Positions 9,473 to 18,488 of a stretch of DNA of 18,988 bases are shown here, piece by piece; positions within the stretch are counted from its first letter, which is position 1; each line of letters opens with the position of its first letter. The stretch spans positions 1 through 18,988 of the forward strand of contig CAUDNR010001780.1 in assembly GCA_958430865.1 (NCBI GenBank). Direction: 5' to 3'. The notes under the pieces are model-generated. The model searched no databases, was not told the origin of the DNA, and worked only from the letters and a program-made list of their open reading frames with translations. The translations under genes were made by a program, and so were the position numbers. Origin of the DNA: Entrophospora sp. SA101. Lineage: Eukaryota; Glomeromycota; Glomeromycetes; Entrophosporales; Entrophosporaceae.

Positions 9473-10199
9473 AGAGAATTGAGAATTGGGAAAGAAAAGG
9501 AAATGGATTTTAAATTATATTATTAGTGGTATTAGTGTTAGTATTATTAGTTTGATGATTTTAGTTCTTTGTTTTTAAAAATTTTTTTTGTTTTTTTTTT
9601 TAAAAAGGTAGAACTTTGGTAAAAATTAATTATCTTGCATTTTTTTTTCTTATATCTTTTTGCATTTTAATATTATTTATTTATTTTATATTATATTTTA
9701 TTTTGTAGTTTATTATCTTCTTTATATGAGGACTTTAATTATAAATATCATTATACATATATTATATTATATTATATTTATATACACATATTATCTATAT
9801 ATTCTATATACATATTTTTATTATCATATATATTATACATAACATATATTACTTTTTTTCTTCTTCATGTATATCCTTTTTCCCTTTCTTTTTAGGAAAT
9901 TTTATATCACATCATATATCATATATCTTTTATTATTATTTTTATCATTTTTATATATCCCTTTATTTTTTTATATTGTATGTAGCTATTTTTTTTTTTT
10001 TATTTCTAAAACCAAAAAAAAACTTATAAATATATATATATATACCAAATTTATCAAAAATTATGTTATTTTTAATATCTGATATTTCAATTGATATTGC
10101 TAATTCAATTTGATGGCAATTTATAAATGTTAATGTTTGGTAGAAATTGGTAATATCTATTATCTATTTATTTATCTATATTTTAAAAAGGACAATATT
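9473..10199. other. Cyclin 3' flank, AT-rich, no gene
   Basis: 3' flank of the cyclin gene followed by TATA/TTTA-rich low-complexity DNA. The plus-strand frames at 9660-9842 and 9867-10082 are Ile/Tyr/Phe-rich translations of this A/T sequence, not genes. Confidence 0.7.
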
Positions 10200-10967
10200 T
10201 ACGATCGCTGTCTGGCGTAACGTGACATATCCCGCCTGGTATGTGAAAGATGGATGGTTTATAAATACGATTGATTTTCGAGTCAAAATTCAAAGAATTA
10301 CTTTCTTATAAAGCAAGGACTCAAAGAATTACTTGCATTCCTAGTTCAAAAATAAATAGAGTAAAGCTTTATAATTATTAAATTCTTAAATTATTCAATA
10401 TCACTAGTGACGCATGATTGAAGTATATTTCTTTTTAAATTAATAGAAAAAATAAATCTAATAAATCTAATAATGATAAACTCTTATTTAATAATGATAT
10501 CTATCTGAATAAAAGAATCATAAGTGCTATATTTCATAGTATAGGTTTTAAAACCACTAGCAACCATAAGATCAGTTAAAGGCAGGCAATAAAAATTTAT
10601 ACATAATTTTATTGCCTAGCGAATTCATAAAGGATTTGTAAGGAAAAAGTTCACCTGAAAAACCAGATAACATATTGAAATAAGGTAGGTCTTCAAAAAA
10701 TTGTTTTATTATCTTTATTAGTATCACTAGCCGCATGTACAATTGTCATTATATCTTTGTCGTCGTTATTATTATTATTTTTATCATTACTATCGTTGTC
10801 GGCATCATCAGTGAATTTTCAAGTTTCATTGATTTTGTTTGATTTTACCGATAATTTCATTCACTGGTTCTTAAAAATAATAATCACCAACTATCGCGTG
10901 TACTGATACGAATCTCCCAATCTTTCTATTATTCGCCACTTCTAACATTGCCGGATGATCAAATCTA
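10200..10967. other. Intergenic with minor repeats
   Basis: No gene assigned. A short direct repeat, TCAAAGAATTACTT, occurs at about 10289 and 10320. A minus-strand stretch near 10700-10815 reads Asp/Asn-rich (DDADNDSNDKNNNNNDDKD) before a stop. This is typical of trinucleotide-derived sequence and could be a decayed low-complexity exon. Confidence 0.45.
10585..10616. repeat. Hairpin with 12-bp stem
   Basis: GGCAATAAAAATT pairs with AATTTTATTGCC, with one bulged A and a 7-base loop. It may be a palindrome left by a small element. It lies about 1.1 kb from the cyclin stop, so a role as that gene's 3' end is unlikely. Confidence 0.5.
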
Positions 10968-11694
10968 GTACTATTTCCACGGCCACGGAACAACCACAAC
11001 TTCAAAACAGATATTTTCTTGCCAGTAGCAACATCAGACAACAACAACCAAACGACTTTTGTTTTGTTTTCAACGCCCCATTGAGCTGCAAATAAAAGTA
11101 TTGCAAGCTCAGACACTGCCGTCACTTCTGCAAGTCAAATAGTTACTCAGCTCAGCAACGCTTCACATAAGGATCCAAAAGATAAACAAACAACAACAAC
11201 AATAGTAATGGTCAACAAAATCTATCACTATAATAGTGATAAAAAGATCAATTGCCATGTTAACAATCATAATAATGATAGCAATAATAACATCATTAAT
11301 GATGATGATAACATTATGGCCAACAGAGTCTTTACAATAATAATACTAATAATGATAATGATGATATTATAACCAACAGGCTTTACAATAACAACTACGT
11401 TAACAATAGCTGCTGCAATAACTACAACAATCACTACAATACCAACAGCACCACAATAATAAATTATAACTATAAAGATGTGATAAACACAACCTCCAAA
11501 CCTAGATTATCGTCAGACACATGAACCAGAACACTAGTCAGTTGAGTCCACCATGCCAGCAAGGCTCATCTAGCAACACCTCTGAAAAAGGAAATATGAT
11601 GATCTACTTAAGAAATTAAATCCAAGTTGACACTCCTATCAACATCCAAGAACTTATATTACTCACTAACCATCATCCAACAAAGTGTTCATGA
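10968..11694 (+). pseudogene. Decayed Asn/Ser/Thr-rich coding sequence
   Basis: A plus-strand frame from 10968 reads protein-like (NNHNFKTDIFLPVATSDNNN), meets TGA at 11082-11084, and continues in the same frame as SSDTAVTSASQIVTQLSN and an Asn-rich block. It stops at 11370. A shifted frame then reads NNNTNNDNDDIITNRLYNNN to 11524. A third frame from 11521 reads MNQNTSQLSPPCQQGSSSNT, has a TAA at 11617-11619, and goes on as VDTPINIQELILLTNHHPTK to 11694. The Asn-rich part is a degenerate tandem repeat: units start near 11209 (ATGGTCAACA), 11316 (ATGGCCAACA) and 11370 (ATAACCAACA). The region is visibly less A/T-rich than its flanks. A competing minus-strand frame (11125-10871, containing WLLLSDVATGKK and RGRGNSTRFDHP) overlaps the left end, so the true strand there is not settled. 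Family unknown. Confidence 0.35.
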
Positions 11695-11790
11695 ACTATA
11701 TAATACAATGTTTATCAGAAAGGTTCTTGTTTTCATTATTATTATGTTGTTGTATGTGAAATCGAATTTTATAATTAAAATTTTAGGTGG

Positions 11791-12169
11791 GTGTTTGGAT
11801 ATGAAATTCTGATTTATAAAGAGAATAACAAAGATAATTACAAAGATATTGCAAGCATTAATTCGATAATTTTTAATGCATTATTTTTCATAATAATCTT
11901 TTTAGCACTGGAAAAAAAAGTAGATATTAGAAAGAGAGGTGGCAAGGTTAGAAAAAAAAAAAATTGGAAAATAATGCAGATGAAGATCACATTGTATACA
12001 ACATCAATTTGGAAGTTGATGCAAGTGTGTGAATTTATTTTGAATCTTGAAAATTTACTAATATTTACAATGGTTTATCATACATAATTTTAAAGCCCAA
12101 AAACTTTTTTCAGATTGGACAATTCCTTTAATGGCTGAACTTTTTGGTTTTCCAGATAAATTTGGATAA
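11791..12169 (+). pseudogene. Coding-like relic, plus strand
   Basis: The frame beginning near 11791 encodes a mixed segment with a hydrophobic stretch (ALFFIIIFLALEKKVDIRKR). After the A-run at 11952-11963 the coding character moves to another frame, ENNADEDHIVYNINLEVDAS, ending in TGA at 12030-12032. A further piece, SDWTIPLMAELFGFPDKF, runs from 12110 to a TAA at 12167-12169. A length change in the A-run would connect the first two. I do not recognise the family; this could be a frameshifted host gene or an element fragment. Confidence 0.3.
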
Positions 12170-12398
12170 ATTTAAAACTGGCAAGCTATTCATTAAACTA
12201 TAGTTGCCACCACCTTAGGTATTCAATTTTTAAAAAAAAAATTTTTAACAGTGAGAAAATCAATTAAATCTGGTAGTGACAAAGAGAGGGCATTTGATCA
12301 TTATTTGAAGAGCTGAAGGTAAACAAGATTTCTATATTATTTATTTATTTTTTTATTTTATTTTTTACAAGAATTTTATAACTCACATTAAGAAAATA
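12170..12398. other. Spacer, nothing recognised
   Basis: A/T-rich spacer with T-runs; no open frame with coding character. Confidence 0.5.
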
Positions 12399-12656
12399 TC
12401 AGATTTGAACAATAGTGATTAAATTGACAAGTAGCTCATCTGAAAAGACACATTCATATATAATATTTCCATTTTTGGCCACTGCATCATCTTTATATAA
12501 TGGCGATTTTGAATCAAATGTGAGTATAGCATTGGGGTACTCATGGGAGAGGACCATTAGATTTTGCCATCCTTTATTTAGATAAAATGATTGCTGGAGT
12601 CTCCGAATCAAAAACAGGTGATTTGAAAAAAGGAGTTGGATAAAATGCCTGTTCAA
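12399..12656 (-). pseudogene. Short coding-like fragment, minus strand
   Basis: The minus-strand frame has plausible protein composition (GWQNLMVLSHEYPNAILTFD, then SPLYKDDAVAKNGNIIYECV) but has no flanking exons that I can join to it. It sits among repeats and is probably a fragment. No family assigned. Confidence 0.3.
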
Positions 12657-12739
12657 TTAGAGGTATCAATAGAGGTAAACCAATTTTCTTGCTTAATATT
12701 AATTTAGTTTTTATTAAATGATCTTTCCATAAATTCCAT

Positions 12740-12965
12740 CAGGAAAATCTTCAACAACTTAAAAGATAAAATCAGATGATGCAGATGGTGATACTAAGGT
12801 TTCTGATTCAAACTATTTTGAAAAAAAGTAGCTTTGAGAATAGTTTGGGCCTATAAAAATTAATTTTTGCCCAAAGTGTTTCAGCAATTTCAGCTACTAA
12901 GAGAAGTAATTTCGACCAGAAACTTAGGTGATACCCTAAAAACCATTTTTGGTATTGCTAGCAAT
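12740..12965 (-). repeat. Interspersed repeat, copy B
   Basis: Read on the minus strand, this aligns in blocks to 3390-3700 (copy A). It ends near a perfect palindrome, ATTGCTAGCAAT (12953-12964), close to the Tc1-like insertion at 12982. Ends are approximate. Confidence 0.6.
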
Positions 12966-12981
12966 GCTGAGAAATGGCATA

Positions 12982-13145
12982 CAGTACCTGGACAAAAGTA
13001 TCGGACCCCTAAATATATTAATTACGCAAAAACGTACATAATAAGTATACAGAAAATTTATGTCAGTTTATAGCTTAGGTTTCGAAGATTATGTATATAG
13101 AATCTTATGTTACCAAATTTTCTAGAACTCGTGCAATTAAAAATA
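12982..13145 (+). repeat. Left terminal inverted repeat
   Basis: Matches the reverse complement of 14509-14673 almost throughout. It is identical over the first 27 bases, then has one C fewer in the following C-run and scattered substitutions, most of them towards the inner end. Confidence 0.9.
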
Positions 13146-13367
13146 AAAGAAATACGATCATTTTTGGAAAAAAAATCCCGGCGAAGAAATTTTTTGACAA
13201 TTTTTCTAAAAACTATATAAATAACATGGTTTGAAATTTTTATATATGATAATCTAAGATCTTCTGATTCTCAAGATAAAATTTTTTTTATATTTTTTTG
13301 TTTAAAAATTTTTTTGACGAATTTTTGAAAACTTTGATAATTTTAAAAAATTAAAAATTTTGATAAA

Positions 13368-14393
13368 ATGTCAGATTTAACTGAAAATGAACGTGGTCAG
13401 ATAATCGGCCTTTATAAAAGTGGCACAACAAAAGTAAAAATCAGTAAAATTCTTGGTTTTCCTAAGACTACAGTAATAAGGACGATCCAGAATTTTCAAG
13501 AGAGAGATGATGTCAAAACATTACCTAGGAGTGGACGTCCTAAAATTTTAGATAGTGTTCATCAGGAAGAATTGAAAAAAATCATTAAAAAAAATAATCG
13601 TAAATCAGCGGAACAAATAAAAGATAAATTCAATGAAATAACTGATTTACAAGTCTCTACTAAAACGATCAGAAGAAATCTACATGATTTAAATATTCAT
13701 GCTCGTGTTCCAGCAGCTAAACCCTTTATTAATGAACAGCAGAGAGTTAATCGTTTAAAATGGTGCCTTGATAAGAAAGATTGGACTATTAGAAAATGGA
13801 AAAATGTCATTTGGAGTGACGAGAGCAGGTACACTTTATTTCAAAATGATGGTCCAGGTTATGTTTGGAGAACGCCCGGAACCAGATACAATATTGAAAA
13901 TATTGTCCCAACAGTGAAACATGGTGGCGGAGGCATAATGGTATGGGGGTGTTTTTCGGGAAAAGGGCTAGGTCCACTAATAAAAGTAGATGGAAAAATG
14001 AATAGCCGTGACTATATAGAAATACTAGAATTGCAGTTGCTTCCGCATGTTTGTAATAAATTTAATGGAAGAGGGTATTTGTTTCAAGATGATAATGCGC
14101 CTGTCCATACAGCAAAAGTCGTCAAAACATGGATAGAAACAAATAAAATAAAAACTTTAAAAAATTGGCCAAGTCAATCTCCTGACTTGAATCCAATTGA
14201 ACATCTATGGAAAGAGTTGGAAATGAGAATTCGTAAAAGACCTAATAAATTTAAAAATAAAAATGAACTCAAGGTCGCTTTGCACGAAGAATGGAAAAAC
14301 ATTCCTGAAAATGTTTTAATAAATTTGATAGAAAGTATGCCCCGAAGAATTCAAGCATGCATTAAAAGTAATGGTTGGCCAACTAAGTATTAG
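13368..14393 (+). CDS. Tc1-like transposase, DD35E
   Basis: 341 residues from a true ATG to TAG, centred between the inverted repeats. Residues 1-50 form the first helix-turn-helix ([20 protein letters not shown]), followed by SGRPK at 55-59 (the GRPR-like linker) and a second helix-turn-helix at about 62-112. The catalytic domain has D151 (WSDES), [12 protein letters not shown] at 187-198, D242 (QDDNAPVH) and E278 ([11 protein letters not shown]). The D242-E278 gap is 35 residues, one more than the 34 of classical Tc1. The enzyme would cut and re-insert the element at TA sites in the nucleus. All three catalytic residues are present and no stop or frameshift is seen, so it may be active. The region upstream of the ATG is A/T-rich, with repeated TTTTTTGAC motifs. 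Confidence 0.95.
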   Translation: MSDLTENERGQIIGLYKSGTTKVKISKILGFPKTTVIRTIQNFQERDDVKTLPRSGRPKILDSVHQEELKKIIKKNNRKSAEQIKDKFNEITDLQVSTKTIRRNLHDLNIHARVPAAKPFINEQQRVNRLKWCLDKKDWTIRKWKNVIWSDESRYTLFQNDGPGYVWRTPGTRYNIENIVPTVKHGGGGIMVWGCFSGKGLGPLIKVDGKMNSRDYIEILELQLLPHVCNKFNGRGYLFQDDNAPVHTAKVVKTWIETNKIKTLKNWPSQSPDLNPIEHLWKELEMRIRKRPNKFKNKNELKVALHEEWKNIPENVLINLIESMPRRIQACIKSNGWPTKY

Positions 14394-14508
14394 ATTAATA
14401 AGGGTTTAGCTACTTCAAGATAAAAATAGTTGTGGGTAATTAATAACAGTAACCATCACTAATAAAAATTCATGATCAACATTTTTTTAAAAATATTTGA
14501 ATTTCCGT

Positions 14509-14673
14509 TATTTTTAATTACTCAAGTTCTAGTAAACTTAGAAACATAAGATCCTGTATACATAATCTTCGGAACCTAAGCTATAAACTGACATAAATTT
14601 TCTGTATACTTATTATGTACGTTTTTGTGTAATTAATACATTTAGGGGGTCCGATACTTTTGTCCAGGTACTG
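14509..14673 (-). repeat. Right terminal inverted repeat
   Basis: Inverted partner of 12982-13145; its outer end CCAGGTACTG is followed by the target TA. Confidence 0.9.
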
Positions 14674-14927
14674 TATGTCTTTATATATATTTTCTTAATA
14701 AAATATTGAGTGCCTTTTTTTGGGCGCTAACGTTTTAGTGAAACTAGCTCCGTTATAATTTATCAGTTACATGATATTGTCTCATGAGAGTTAAATATTA
14801 ATTATCTGAAAAATTTTTGATCATATGTGAAATATCGATGTCCATACAATACAAACTGTTTTATTTTCCGATATGACGAAAAAATAAAAAATTGAAGTCG
14901 TTATCCATATTAATATATACGTCAAAT

Positions 14928-15158
14928 ATGTCTCGCAAATCTAAAAATAACAGACGAAAGACTCGAAGTAGATTCACTGATAATCCCACACAGTATATGC
15001 AATTTAAAAATCTGTCTAAGTATATGCATAGAATTGACGAAGATTTTATAACAATTATAAATAAAAACACGCAAGACGTGAAGGCGGTATTTGATTATGG
15101 AGAGTTATGTAGATATTTAGAGGTGAATAACATCGAATCAGATATTCTCAATATGTAG
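14928..15158 (+). CDS. Small basic hypothetical protein
   Basis: An ORF of 76 residues starting MSRKSKNNRRKTRSRFTDNP, with a strongly basic N-terminus (possible nuclear or nucleic-acid-binding tail) and a mixed C-terminus (KAVFDYGELCRYLEVNNIES). The frame also has an ATG at 14892, but the 14928 start gives a cleaner basic N-terminus. The composition is protein-like, unlike other short frames here, but no family is recognised and no introns are evident. It lies between the transposon and the inverted paralogue relic, so it may itself be a fragment. Confidence 0.4.
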   Translation: MSRKSKNNRRKTRSRFTDNPTQYMQFKNLSKYMHRIDEDFITIINKNTQDVKAVFDYGELCRYLEVNNIESDILNM

Positions 15159-15270
15159 TGGAAAATTATCGGATATATGTAATAATTAGCTTTTTTTCGA
15201 ATATATGTATGTGTAATAGACCACTAGGGCCAGCTTTATTGAAATAGGGAAAAAAAAAATAAAAATACAA

Positions 15271-15341
15271 GATACTGGATATAAATACTAAAGGAACATA
15301 GAAAATTAGCAGAACTCTCTAAGGATACAATCGAATTAAAA
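15271..15341 (+). pseudogene. Inverted fragment of a paralogue of the minus-strand gene
   Basis: The plus strand at about 15289-15335 reads LKEHRKLAELSKDTIELK. It closely matches DHRKLAGLSKDSIEK in exon 8 of the convergent minus-strand gene, at DNA level too (GAAAATTAGCAGRACTCTCT is shared). Just before it, DTGYKY corresponds to the ETGRPK motif, with the sequence between shortened and out of frame. It ends five bases before the stop codon of the intact gene on the opposite strand. Confidence 0.75.
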
Positions 15342-15345
15342 CTAT

Positions 15346-17518
15346 TTATTTCCTTTTCTTTCTTCTAGGTTTTTCAATAGTCGATGTAGTCTCATCAGAG
15401 GATTGTCCACCGCTAGACTCATCAAGACGTGCTAAAAGATTATGTAATGTAAAGACAACGGCAGTCTATAAAAAAAAGTATTAGTGATTTATAAAAATCC
15501 ATCCTAATAATAGAAGAATCAAAACATACTCGTAATGTTAATAATGCATGGATGAGCGTATAGACTTCATCGGGGGATGCAATTCCCAATGGGATCTTCG
15601 CCGTTGTGAGTAAACGATAAACAAGAATCCCATGTTCTTTTCTCATCACATAGATTTTTATTATGTCGCCTAAAAAAAACTTTTAGCACATTTCCGAAAA
15701 AAATGATAAAATAAAAAATATACATACTCGCAACATTAACCGTAAATATAGACAAATGTTCACTCAATGTCGACTTTTTTAGTGATGCTTTAAGTTCTGA
15801 TCTGGTTTTTTCAATTGAATCCTTAGAGAGTCCTGCTAATTTTCTATGATCCTCCAGCTGTTTCACGTGTGAAGATTTCGGACGACCAGTTTCACAATAT
15901 AATAATTCAACCTCTACGTCACTTATTTCTACAGTAAACATATAATCTGGTTTCTTTGCACATCTCAAATCGCCCGCTCGAGATGCACTAACCAAGCTTC
16001 GTTTATCCCTAAGTTCAAAAAATAATAAAGTCAAAGTTAAGGCTTAATCAATAAAAGAAAAAATACCAACCATGCACCCCAAGCCTCGCATTTTATAGGT
16101 ATCCCATTCATGACTGTATCAAATAGCCATGTCAATACTTCGCACATATATGATGTCTCATTTATTGGCATTTTATGGCGGACAAATGCTCTATACTTGG
16201 TTGATACCCATAAATGATGCCTAAAATATAGTTTAGATTGATTAATTACAGCACATATATGATTAATAATGTAGTAGATACTTACAATACTTCAAAAATC
16301 TGTGTAGTAATTGATTCTAACTTTTCCGATGAATCTAGCCATTTTCCAGCAGATACTATACGGGGCGATAATGCTGTTTCTTCCGCCAGAATATGTTTCT
16401 CCTCCTCAAGAGTAAATTTTTCACAAAGATCATTTATCTTTTTGTTTTTTTCTATCAAAAAATCATCGGCCCCTTTCTATAAGGAATGCATCAATAAGAA
16501 TAAAAAATATACAGTATTGAAGTTCAAATATATTGTTTTAAATTACCTGCAACACAGTACGAAGCTCCGGCAATAACGTGGATATAGGTTCAGATTCGCA
16601 GTCCAAAATTCCAGAACACACTGGGTGATCGTACCCTAATTTACTCAAATCCAATTTTCCTAATTCATTTTTCACTTTTTCCCACATCTTGTATTGCAGT
16701 CCAGAACATTTTTTCATTGCCTAAATTTGATATAGTCGTAAATATTATGATCTAATGAAAGCAATGACCCATATAAAAAACATACCGATTGTACATTACG
16801 AATGACCATCTTGACATTTTCTTCTGCTTGACTAACCCAAGACGTTCTATCTTCACCCTATGATGTTGTTAGTGATATCAAAAATATATCTTATCAGATT
16901 CGACATGAACTAGATCATAAAATAAACTTTAATTTCATTTACCGAGCTCTGCATTTTCAGTAAAGTTCTTATATCTTCGAATGCCAATATTACCTGAGGA
17001 AAAAAATAGATAATATTATCAACTGAATTTTATAAAGAAAGGAAAGCAAAAAAAAAAAATTTGCTGGGTCAGATTGACTTTTTTTCAGTAAATGCCGGCA
17101 GAATTCAAATTCAATTATATAAACTTGTGCATTGATTAACGTAATCCGGTTACTCTACACAAAAGAATCAATTATGCAGTACCTTTACATAAGGATCTTC
17201 ACGGGAAAACGCAAATCGCACAAATTGACAAACATCATAATAGTCTGTAGAAATTTCATCACACCCACTATGATTTCGTTAAAATGTTGATAATAAACTT
17301 ACCTTTTGTTCTAATTCTAAATCATCGCCCCAACTCTGGAATTTTTCTAAGCGCTCAATCTCAATAGTATTTTCGGTTATTATTCTATTCAACGTCTCTA
17401 TAAAATTATTGACCTCTATATCTCTATCACCAGTCCATTCATTTGTCAAAACCCTCTTGTATAAGGCAGTAGCAATCCTAACTGTGTCAAGTTCTTCGTA
17501 TAAAAGAAATCCTTCCAT
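15346..17518 (-). CDS. Ten-exon gene of an expanded fungal family, NLS at C-terminus
   Basis: Minus-strand exons: 17518-17303, 17244-17183, 16993-16943, 16857-16786, 16720-16547, 16476-16286, 16220-16071, 16008-15728, 15669-15530 and 15465-15346, with all introns GT-AG and about 485 residues. It starts MEGFLLYEELDTVRIATALY. Exons 2-10 join in frame; exon 1 to exon 2 is off by one base with the strong donor (see findings). The middle is helical and charged (EDRTSWVSQAEENVKMVIRN). Exon 8 has KPDYMFTVEISDVEVELLYC then ETGRPKSS and LEDHRKL, which vaguely recalls a degenerate PD-(D/E)xK nuclease core; that is inference. The C-terminus, KPRRKKRK, is a classic monopartite nuclear signal. From memory, such genes are common in arbuscular mycorrhizal fungi, with no established function. 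No signal peptide or membrane span is seen. Confidence 0.75.
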
Positions 17519-17849
17519 TTTTAAGAAAAAAATTTATCCAGAATTTGAAAACCGCAAGCAACAAAAAAATAAATCACTTGAAAGCGACGAGTAAAAATAA
17601 CTTCGCTATACTGCCCTTTTAAATGGTCTCTCTCTGGGATTTCGACATACAGTGATGAAAATAGATTTGGAGAGTAATGAAACGAGTGATGCATATATAT
17701 AGAAAAATTTTTTCACAAAGAAAATGCATATTTAGAATTTATATATAGTAACAATCAGGTCGTATGATTACATGCATGAGGTAATTAATCGAATTTGGTT
17801 AATCGCACAAATAAACATGCATGCATAATTTATATAGTCGCACTACATA
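17519..17849. other. Upstream region of the minus-strand gene
   Basis: 5' flank of the ten-exon gene, with no coding frame of its own. It contains repeated ATGCAT motifs (CATGCATG near 17772, CATGCATGCAT near 17817). Promoter elements cannot be assigned with confidence. Confidence 0.4.
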
Positions 17850-17851
17850 TA

Positions 17852-18279
17852 TGGTTGGCTTGGTCTAAAGACCTCCTATTTTTGCGCCACGTGGCCAAAT
17901 TTCAAAAATAGCAATTTTGTAAAATTTTCGAAAATAGGACTTCACGTGATTTTGGGTTTAAAAATTTATTTCGTACTGCCAAATTTAGATATGATGGTCA
18001 TGTATTAGTCTAAATTTAGAAATGATTTTTGTAGTTTGGTCTAAATTTAGTAATGATCCTAGCGGCCAAATTTCTCATGAACATAGTAAAGTACATGTTC
18101 TAAAAAAGAATAGAACTCTACAACAAATGATTTTTTTGAGAATATCTCATTATTACATTAAAACTAAAGACCTATTCTATCAACTAATAATGTTATTTTT
18201 TTAAAAGATAGGACAGAAAGTGACTTCTATACTTTTAAATTCATGCAAAACTTAGGAGGTCTTTAGACTGAGCCAACTA
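17852..18279. mobile_element. Non-autonomous DNA transposon (MITE-like), 428 bp
   Basis: 26-bp terminal inverted repeats at 17852-17877 and 18254-18279 match at 23 positions (core GTCTAAAGACCTCCT). TA flanks both ends (17850-17851 and 18280-18281), fitting a TA target duplication. No transposase is encoded; the 60-residue plus-strand frame inside is chance. Inside are a direct repeat GTCTAAATTTAG (18009 and 18039) and two perfect CACGTG palindromes. The termini differ from those of the Tc1-like element at 12982, so a different transposase would be needed. Confidence 0.8.
17887..17949. promoter_or_regulatory. Two CACGTG E-box palindromes inside the MITE
   Basis: CCACGTGG at 17887-17894 and TCACGTGA at 17942-17949. 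CACGTG is the core site of fungal bHLH factors such as Pho4 and Cbf1. They lie about 370-430 bases upstream of the minus-strand gene's start codon. Whether they are bound is unknown. Confidence 0.35.
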
Positions 18280-18281
18280 TA

Positions 18282-18488
18282 CAAGTATTCCGAAATTTAT
18301 GGGTTGTACACAAACAATTATTATTATTATTATTATGCTATCGACATTAGAAAAAAATCGAATTTCTGATAAAATTTGATATGTGTAATGTTGTAAAAAT
18401 TTTTGACGCCCATTTTCAAAAATTTTTTTTTTGCTATTTTTCACTATGCAAACAACCTTCTCGCATTAAACAAAAAATTTAAAGCTAA
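18282..18488. other. Spacer with A/T runs
   Basis: Contains a short ATT microsatellite near 18319 and poly-T/A stretches; no gene. Confidence 0.5.

Larger units (their letters stand above)
12982..14673 (+). mobile_element. Complete Tc1-like DNA transposon
   Basis: The 1692-bp element is bounded by TA dinucleotides (12980-12981 and 14674-14675), the target duplication expected of the Tc1/mariner superfamily. Both ends start CAGTACCTGGACAAAAGTAT. The terminal inverted repeats extend to about 164/165 bp (12982-13145 and 14509-14673) with a one-base length difference and about a dozen mismatches. The single ORF inside is undamaged. Long inverted repeats plus an intact transposase suggest a recent or still mobile copy. 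Confidence 0.93.

Noticed and set aside
9660..10082. Two hydrophobic plus-strand frames that look like membrane proteins
   Set aside because: Only Ile/Tyr/Phe/Leu from TAT/ATA/TTT repeats in the 3' flank; no ATG-context or splice support.
10740..10815. ATT/GTC-rich trinucleotide tract as a regulatory element
   Set aside because: It reads as an Asn/Asp-rich minus-strand remnant or a simple repeat; nothing supports a regulatory role.
12867..13073. 68-residue plus-strand frame
   Set aside because: It crosses the boundary between copy B of the interspersed repeat and the left inverted repeat of the transposon, so it cannot be an ancestral gene.
16238..16576. 112-residue plus-strand frame
   Set aside because: Antisense shadow of exon 6 and its flanking introns in the minus-strand gene, whose exon chain is better supported.
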